Part shown: positions 5,968-9,800 of the stretch, one piece after another | Position numbering within the stretch: the stretch's first letter is position 1 | Layout: each line of letters begins with the position of its first letter | From: Candidatus Sericytochromatia bacterium | GTDB taxonomy: Bacteria; Cyanobacteriota; Sericytochromatia; JACMPN01 | NCBI GenBank assembly: GCA_014377495.1 | Contig: JACMPN010000035.1 | Location: forward strand, 1-9,800 | DNA length: 9,800 bases | Reading direction: 5' to 3' | Made by a program: the position numbers and the translations under genes | Notes under the pieces: generated by a model | The model's database searches: none | What the model was told of the DNA's origin: nothing | What the model saw: only the letters and a program-made list of their open reading frames with translations

Positions 5968-6819
5968 TCAGCCGGGAATGCCCACCAGCGCCAGCACGGC
6001 ATCCCGGCTTTCTGCCGGCGACTGCTCGCTCGTATCGAGCACATCGACGATCAACGCAGGTTTGACCTGTTTCAGCAGTTGGCAGCACTGGCCGAGTGCG
6101 GACTGGAACATTGCCAGGACCTGGGTGTGCTCGTGCAACTCCCTGGGTGCCGAGCCTTTCAGCTTTTCAGTCAGGCGTTCGGTCAGGCTATCCTGGCTGA
6201 CGGTGAGCAGGACGATCCGATCCGGGATATCGGCGTGGTACAGCGCCTGCAGGCGACCGATGAGCGTTTCGGCCGGCGTCGAGAACAGGTCCCGCATGTA
6301 CAGCGGCAGCTCCCAAAAGCCGACGGGAGCGTGACCTTCGCGGGCCTGAAACACGTGTAGCCAGGTGATGAGGTGATCCAGGGCATCGGCGCCCAACGGT
6401 GCCAGACCCGCCCTCAGTACTGGTTCCAGGGCCGTCTGATCCAGAGCCGCCTGGAGCAGCGGCAAATAGAACTTGGCATAGGTCAGGCTGTCTGCCAGAC
6501 ACTGCCGTTCGGTGACCATATAGTCCGGGGCATAGGCTGCCGCCACATGGCGTTCGACATCGCCGTACAGGGTCATCGACAGAAACAGGGCGGTGGCTTT
6601 CAGGCCCAGGTTCTTTTCCCGATCGGCACATTCACTGACGGCGTCGATGATCGCCGAAAGCCGACCGAAGGGCAAGTCTGGGTTTTCGTGATACTGCGGG
6701 GCCCGGAAGGCCTGCACGACGTGGGGTTGATCATGGAAGCGGTCCCGGATCAGCCGCACGACCGTCGTCTTGCCCGTCTCATCTGTGCCGGTGATGGCGA
6801 TGCGTTGCGTGGTCTTCAT
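5968..6819 (-). CDS. Thymidylate kinase-fold P-loop kinase, long form (TMK-B)
   Basis: A 283-residue protein with a Walker A loop GTDETGKTT at 11-19 and the TMK-like TERQCLADSLTYAKFY segment in the middle, where TMK has a DR..SSLAYQ motif. Thymidylate kinases are usually about 210 residues; here roughly 70 extra residues lie after the central motif (rich in Leu, DHLITWLHVFQ and ELPLYMRDLF), in the region of the substrate and lid parts. The DR pair becomes ER, so a nucleotide substrate is uncertain; it may phosphorylate another small molecule. AGGAA lies about 8 nt upstream of ATG 6819. The gene is 30 bp downstream of the lipid kinase gene and last in its operon. A true tmk is essential and normally a single copy near holB, which is not seen here. 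Confidence 0.75.
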   Translation of the reverse strand: MKTTQRIAITGTDETGKTTVVRLIRDRFHDQPHVVQAFRAPQYHENPDLPFGRLSAIIDAVSECADREKNLGLKATALFLSMTLYGDVERHVAAAYAPDYMVTERQCLADSLTYAKFYLPLLQAALDQTALEPVLRAGLAPLGADALDHLITWLHVFQAREGHAPVGFWELPLYMRDLFSTPAETLIGRLQALYHADIPDRIVLLTVSQDSLTERLTEKLKGSAPRELHEHTQVLAMFQSALGQCCQLLKQVKPALIVDVLDTSEQSPAESRDAVLALVGIPG

Positions 6820-6849
6820 CTTCGGCGTTCCTCATGACAGGTGACGGCG

Positions 6850-7779
6850 TTAGCCGCAGACGCGGACCGCTTTCGGGATGACCCGCCAGCTGACCTCTTT
6901 GACAGGGTATACCTCGCCATCCAGTTCCAGAACAGTCGGCTGCTCGGGAATGACCCGCACGTGCTTGGCACGCCAGTGACGGGCCCCAGGCTGGCCCAGG
7001 AACTTGCCAGCCGAGATGGCCGAGATCGCGGTGAGGAACCCCACCCGATCCATTCCGGCGAGCAAATTGACGTCGAAATAGCCATCGTCGTCCCGCACCG
7101 GCGTGTCGTACCGCATGCCGCCACAGAAATAGACCCGCTTGATCACGCCCAAATTGCTGATCGCCGGGATCTCCACAGGGTGACCATCGATCTCCATCCG
7201 GGCCGGGACATTGGCGAATTGCAGGATGGCCGCCGCTGAGCCCCACTGGATGGCCAGGTTCGTGTTCACTTTTTTCAGCCAGGCCTGCACACCGGACGCC
7301 TGATTGAAGGCGTAATTGCCTTTGGCCGTCGCACCAAGGCTGCTATTGAGCAAGAAGTAGCTGGTATGCGGCTCACCGTCGGGGTCGAGCCAATCCGCCC
7401 GGCCCACGTCGACGAGGCCGCCCAGGAGCGGGTCGAGCTTGATCGGGACGCCACCGACGTCGTTGTCCGGCAGTCGGGGCTTGTGAAAGTCGTTGGAACT
7501 GCCCAGGCCCAAAGCGCCGATGGCGACAGACCAGCGGGGGGCATCGGTCTCGGGGTCCATGATGGTGTTCAGGACCAGATTGACGCAACCATCCCCACCG
7601 CCGGCGATGATCACCCCCGTGCCCCGGCTGGCGGCTTCTGCGACCTGTGTCCGCGCCTCGTCCGCCGTTTCCGGAATGATGCATTCGTAAGGCCAGCGTT
7701 CACGCACGCCGGGGGCGATAGCCCGCCAGCGTTTCAGGCCGGTGCCGCCATGGGCGTGGGGATTGATCACGATGACCAC
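6850..7779 (-). CDS. Diacylglycerol kinase-family (DAGK catalytic domain) lipid kinase
   Basis: A 309-residue protein of the DAGK/YegS/sphingosine-kinase family, which transfers phosphate from ATP to a lipid or other hydroxyl. Seen: the NP start with a glycine-rich loop (NPHAHGG at 6-12), the nucleotide signature GGGDG at 60-64, and GLGSSNDF at 91-98, where most members have GTGND. The C-terminal half has the beta-sandwich pattern ending in an ELDGE motif, as in YegS-like kinases. The GSSND change is close to the catalytic loop and could alter substrate choice. The start is GTG 7779; AGGG lies about 8 nt before. It is 20 bp behind TMK-A and 30 bp before TMK-B, so one operon. The substrate is unknown; lipid is the family norm. 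Confidence 0.85.
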   Translation of the reverse strand: MVIVINPHAHGGTGLKRWRAIAPGVRERWPYECIIPETADEARTQVAEAASRGTGVIIAGGGDGCVNLVLNTIMDPETDAPRWSVAIGALGLGSSNDFHKPRLPDNDVGGVPIKLDPLLGGLVDVGRADWLDPDGEPHTSYFLLNSSLGATAKGNYAFNQASGVQAWLKKVNTNLAIQWGSAAAILQFANVPARMEIDGHPVEIPAISNLGVIKRVYFCGGMRYDTPVRDDDGYFDVNLLAGMDRVGFLTAISAISAGKFLGQPGARHWRAKHVRVIPEQPTVLELDGEVYPVKEVSWRVIPKAVRVCG

Positions 7780-7799
7780 GGTGTCTACCCTTCAGCCGG

Positions 7800-8456
7800 T
7801 CAAACCGGTGCTGTGCCCAGGCGCCAGGCATCGACACGGGCCGTGACCTCTTGGCTGACAGTGTCGGCATCCGCCCGGCCGTCGACCAGTTGCCACCGCT
7901 CCCCGCCAAAGCGGGTCCGCAGCTCGGCCATGGCGGCCTGTGCTTTCGCCTGGAACGGTAGAAATCCGTCCCGGCCCTTGCCGGCGCTTTCGTAGCCCGA
8001 AATCGTTTCCTTTCGCCTGAGGGCCGTCGCCGGGTCGAGATCGAGGTAGAGCAGCAGATCCAGCTCCGGAAACGAGGTGCCCAGGGCATCGAGCAGTCCG
8101 GTGTCGGCACCGTAGATCCGTTCGGAGGCGTTGTACTTGGGCCAATAACCGACGACGATCAGCGTCCGGTCGCCACGGTCATCGAGGGCCCGGTCAAGGG
8201 CCTCCCGCATGGCCATGTGCAGGAACATCGCCCGGGCGTTGGCATGCACGCTGCCAAGGAAGCTGTCGATCTCGGATTTGGAGCGAAAGGGCAATGAGCC
8301 TGCAGCCGCCTGATCGAGCATGTCCCAGATGGTACACATGCGGGTCGCTCGCCCGAGTGCCTCAAGGTGCTTGGCCAACCGGTCCGCCTGGGTGGTCTTG
8401 CCGGCACCGTCGGGACCGGCCAGGCAAATGCTGTTGGGGATGATCGAGCTGCCCAT
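7800..8456 (-). CDS. Thymidylate kinase-like P-loop kinase (TMK-A)
   Basis: A 218-residue protein, normal TMK length. Walker A GPDGAGKTT at 14-22 follows the first strand. The region of the TMK DR motif reads VVGYWPKYNASERIYG, so the DR pair that contacts the substrate phosphate is absent; ARMFLHMAM and PELDLLLYLDLDP (the TMK VDPxxxxxR loop region, with ALRRKE after it) are conserved in form. It is a diverged member, perhaps not acting on dTMP. ATG 8456 has AAAGGAT ending 4 nt upstream. The frame can be read further upstream to 8828, but that adds no conserved motif and would cross the promoter and the peptidase remnant. First gene of the operon with the lipid kinase and TMK-B. Confidence 0.8.
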   Translation of the reverse strand: MGSSIIPNSICLAGPDGAGKTTQADRLAKHLEALGRATRMCTIWDMLDQAAAGSLPFRSKSEIDSFLGSVHANARAMFLHMAMREALDRALDDRGDRTLIVVGYWPKYNASERIYGADTGLLDALGTSFPELDLLLYLDLDPATALRRKETISGYESAGKGRDGFLPFQAKAQAAMAELRTRFGGERWQLVDGRADADTVSQEVTARVDAWRLGTAPV

Positions 8457-8460
8457 CGGT

Positions 8461-8467
8461 ATCCTTT
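8461..8467 (-). promoter_or_regulatory. Shine-Dalgarno site that sets the TMK-A start
   Basis: AAAGGAT on the minus strand ends 4 nt before ATG 8456. It supports this start over any codon in the long upstream open frame. Confidence 0.55.
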
Positions 8468-8509
8468 GCGGGCCACCATCAGGCGCTGGCAATGGGCGGC
8501 GATGCGCCC

Positions 8510-8538
8510 AGCATAGGCCGGAACACCCGTGCCGACAA
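8510..8538 (-). promoter_or_regulatory. Sigma-70-type promoter for the three-kinase operon
   Basis: On the minus strand TTGTCG (complement of 8533-8538) is followed after exactly 17 bp by TATGCT (complement of 8510-8515). Both match the sigma-70 consensus at 4 of 6 positions with ideal spacing. The start would be near 8503, giving a leader of about 47 nt before the TMK-A ATG. Confidence 0.4.
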
Positions 8539-8608
8539 GGCATTCCGACATGTCTCTGCCGGTCGTTCCTGGTCGATGTCTGGTAGGGGTGTTCGAGCAC
8601 GCGATCGG

Positions 8609-8618
8609 TTTGGCCAAA
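8609..8618. repeat. 10-bp palindrome TTTGGCCAAA in divergent spacer
   Basis: A perfect 10-bp palindrome lies in the 258-bp spacer between TMK-A and the peptidase remnant, about 70 bp upstream of the kinase-operon promoter. It could be a regulator site. Apart from this and the promoter, I see nothing in 8457-8714. Confidence 0.2.
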
Positions 8619-8714
8619 ACGGTTCCTGCCACATCGACAATCTCTGGTTGTCACTGCGGCGCAATGCCTTCGCCATATTGCCGCCTCAGCAGCGATGAGG
8701 TTTGGTTGATAGAC

Positions 8715-9145
8715 ATGGCCGACACCGCTCTGACCGCCGCCCCATCCCTGTTTCTGGAAGGCAGCTCCCCGATGGCCCTGTGGATAAATCGCCGGTTCGG
8801 GCTGCGGTTCAATGCCCAGACGCCGCATGTCCGGGTGATCCTGGGCGAGGTCAGTGCCGCGTTGCCGGGACGTGTCAATCTGCCTTTGGCACAGACACCC
8901 GTACGGGATCAGGGGGCGGTCGGCTCATGCACCGGGTTTGCCATGGCCGGATTGGCGGAATACACGGCCAAGCATCGGTCCGGTGCCCCGGGCCCCGGCT
9001 TCATCTGCATGCTGTGATTGCCGGCCGAAGGCACCTTGGGCGAGGATGCCGCCGCCATGCAGGCCTCCACCGGCAATCGGGCGGCGACCTGCCCTACAGA
9101 TTTTTCAGCAAGGACCCGGTCATGGACGCCTGGCAGGCCGGGTAG
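8715..9145 (+). pseudogene. Broken papain-family (C1) cysteine peptidase remnant
   Basis: The frame from ATG 8715 encodes 100 residues and ends at TGA 9015-9017. It includes PVRDQGAVGSCTGFAMAGLAEY (8898-8963), the papain-type active-site region with the oxyanion Gln of DQG and the nucleophile Cys of GSC. Reading on in the same frame past TGA gives PAEGTLGEDAAAMQAS, which matches the next block usual in bacterial C1 peptidases (EGT.G.DxGA). Similarity then appears to move to the +2 relative frame, ending WQAG and stop at 9143-9145, which implies a frameshift around 9060-9085. The catalytic His and Asn region is absent. Nonsense, likely frameshift and C-terminal loss together indicate a pseudogene. 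A short truncated product is possible but would not be an active peptidase. ATG 8715 has only a distant AGG. Confidence 0.65.
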
Positions 9146-9178
9146 GCAAATCCTGCTCGCCGCCAAATCCGACAGAAG

Positions 9179-9208
9179 CGCCCGGTCATTGATGGTCGGG
9201 CGTTTTTT
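9179..9208 (+). terminator. Intrinsic terminator after the peptidase remnant
   Basis: CGCCCG at 9179-9184 pairs with CGGGCG at 9197-9202 around a 12-nt loop. Six T follow at once (9203-9208), and AAG before the stem can pair with the first T residues. This is a standard Rho-independent terminator and the only clear one in the window. It insulates the downstream PEP synthase-like gene from readthrough. Confidence 0.85.
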
Positions 9209-9248
9209 GCCGTGCTGGGTCCGCCTGTCCCACGGTTGTGAGTACGGG

Positions 9249-9254
9249 TATAGT
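9249..9254 (+). promoter_or_regulatory. Possible -10 box (TATAGT) for the PEP synthase-like gene
   Basis: TATAGT is 5 of 6 to the sigma-70 -10 consensus and lies between the terminator and the next gene, 60 nt before its ATG. No good -35 lies 16-18 bp upstream (TTGTGA at 9236-9241 is too close), so the promoter call is modest. Confidence 0.35.
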
Positions 9255-9313
9255 GCAAGGGACCGATGAGGCCGATCATCGCCGCCTACAGCGTCTCAGG
9301 AGACTCCACCGAC

Positions 9314-9800
9314 ATGAGCACGTCCGTGTTGCAAGGGCTTGATTCCGCATTGGTCATTGCCCTACCGGATCTGCCGCCGGTCGAGCCCGGATCTGCGTCG
9401 GTCGACGGACTGGTCCGCCTGGTCGGCCGCAAAGCGCTGTCTTTGGCCGACATGACCCATCATGGGCTGCCCGTGCCCGAGGCCTACGTCGTCACGACGG
9501 CAGCCTACAGCCGCATGCTGGCGCATCCCCTCCTCACGGCAGCCGTCGCCGCAGTCCTGGCCGTGGCTGTGGAAGAGGACCGCACCGCTGAATTGGTCCT
9601 GGTGCGCAAGCTGCTGGAAGAGTTGCCGCTGCCCGAGGACGTAGCGGCCGCAATCGTCACCGGCTTTCGCACCCTGGGGGCTGACGCCGTCGCCGTGCGG
9701 TCTTCGGGGACCGCCGAAGATATGGAGCAGGCGTCCTTTGCCGGCCAATATGAGACGTACCTGAACATTACCGACGAGGCCGCCCTGCTGCGCGCCCTCC
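9314..9800 (+). CDS. PEP synthase/pyruvate phosphate dikinase-family protein, N-terminal part
   Basis: ATG 9314 opens 162 codons that run off the right edge. Seen: VGRKALSLADM at 37-47, which is the VGGKNASLGEM-type ATP-binding start of the PEP synthase/PPDK N-terminal ATP-grasp domain (K40 equals the conserved ATP lysine), GLPVPEAYVVTTAAY at 51-65, and VRSSGTAEDMEQASFAGQYE at 128-147, where R129 is the conserved phosphate-contacting Arg. An N-terminal extension of about 30 residues precedes the usual start of the domain. AGGAG lies 11 nt before the ATG, a slightly long spacing. The family makes PEP from pyruvate and ATP, or uses the same phospho-His chemistry on other acceptors such as rifampicin. 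The C-terminal domains that decide this are outside the window. Confidence 0.9.
   Translation, partial: MSTSVLQGLDSALVIALPDLPPVEPGSASVDGLVRLVGRKALSLADMTHHGLPVPEAYVVTTAAYSRMLAHPLLTAAVAAVLAVAVEEDRTAELVLVRKLLEELPLPEDVAAAIVTGFRTLGADAVAVRSSGTAEDMEQASFAGQYETYLNITDEAALLRAL

Noticed and set aside
8457..8828. N-terminal extension of TMK-A to 8828
   Set aside because: The Walker A strand begins just after ATG 8456, which has AAAGGAT upstream. The extension crosses a promoter and the peptidase remnant.
9015..9017. TGA in the peptidase read as selenocysteine
   Set aside because: The position is not catalytic in C1 peptidases, no SECIS-like hairpin is evident directly after it, and a further frame change follows. 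Gene decay is simpler.

Overview
The window is a gene-dense stretch of a high-GC bacterial chromosome. Spacers are short, start codons are ATG or GTG, genes overlap at ATGA, and Shine-Dalgarno sites are AGGA/GGAG-like. There is no rRNA, tRNA, CRISPR array or transposase, and nothing fixes the taxon. The partial transporter at the left edge resembles MATE-like proteins I associate with cyanobacteria, but that is from memory and is weak evidence.

Layout: (1) Positions 1-3721, minus strand, in order of transcription: a ThiL/AIR-synthase-like kinase, an NAD(P)-dependent epimerase/dehydratase 15 bp behind it, then after a 165-bp gap (177 bp to the preferred start) an SbnA/cysteine-synthase-like PLP enzyme, and the N-terminus of a MATE-like membrane transporter that leaves the window. 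(2) Positions 3722-3921: a 200-bp divergent promoter region with two inverted repeats and a good plus-strand -10 box. (3) Positions 3922-5950, plus strand: a tightly coupled operon of a ferritin-like putative diiron oxygenase, a second extended SDR and a small double-CDGSH iron-sulfur protein, joined by two ATGA overlaps. (4) Positions 5968-8456, minus strand: a three-gene operon in which two diverged thymidylate-kinase-fold proteins flank a diacylglycerol-kinase-family lipid kinase. A plausible promoter (TTGTCG, 17 bp, TATGCT) precedes it. (5) Positions 8715-9145, plus strand: a broken papain-family cysteine peptidase, followed by a clean intrinsic terminator. (6) From 9314, plus strand: the N-terminus of a PEP synthase/pyruvate phosphate dikinase-family protein that runs off the right edge.

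How the genes may work together (inference): regions 1-3 look like one divergently transcribed small-molecule pathway. A PLP enzyme could make an amino-acid building block, two SDRs could perform redox or epimerisation steps, the ThiL-like protein could phosphorylate an intermediate, the diiron protein could oxidise it with the CDGSH protein as a redox partner, and the MATE-like protein could export the product. No carrier-protein or ligase gene is visible, so the product cannot be named. Region 4 suggests a lipid or polar-head phosphorylation module of unknown substrate.
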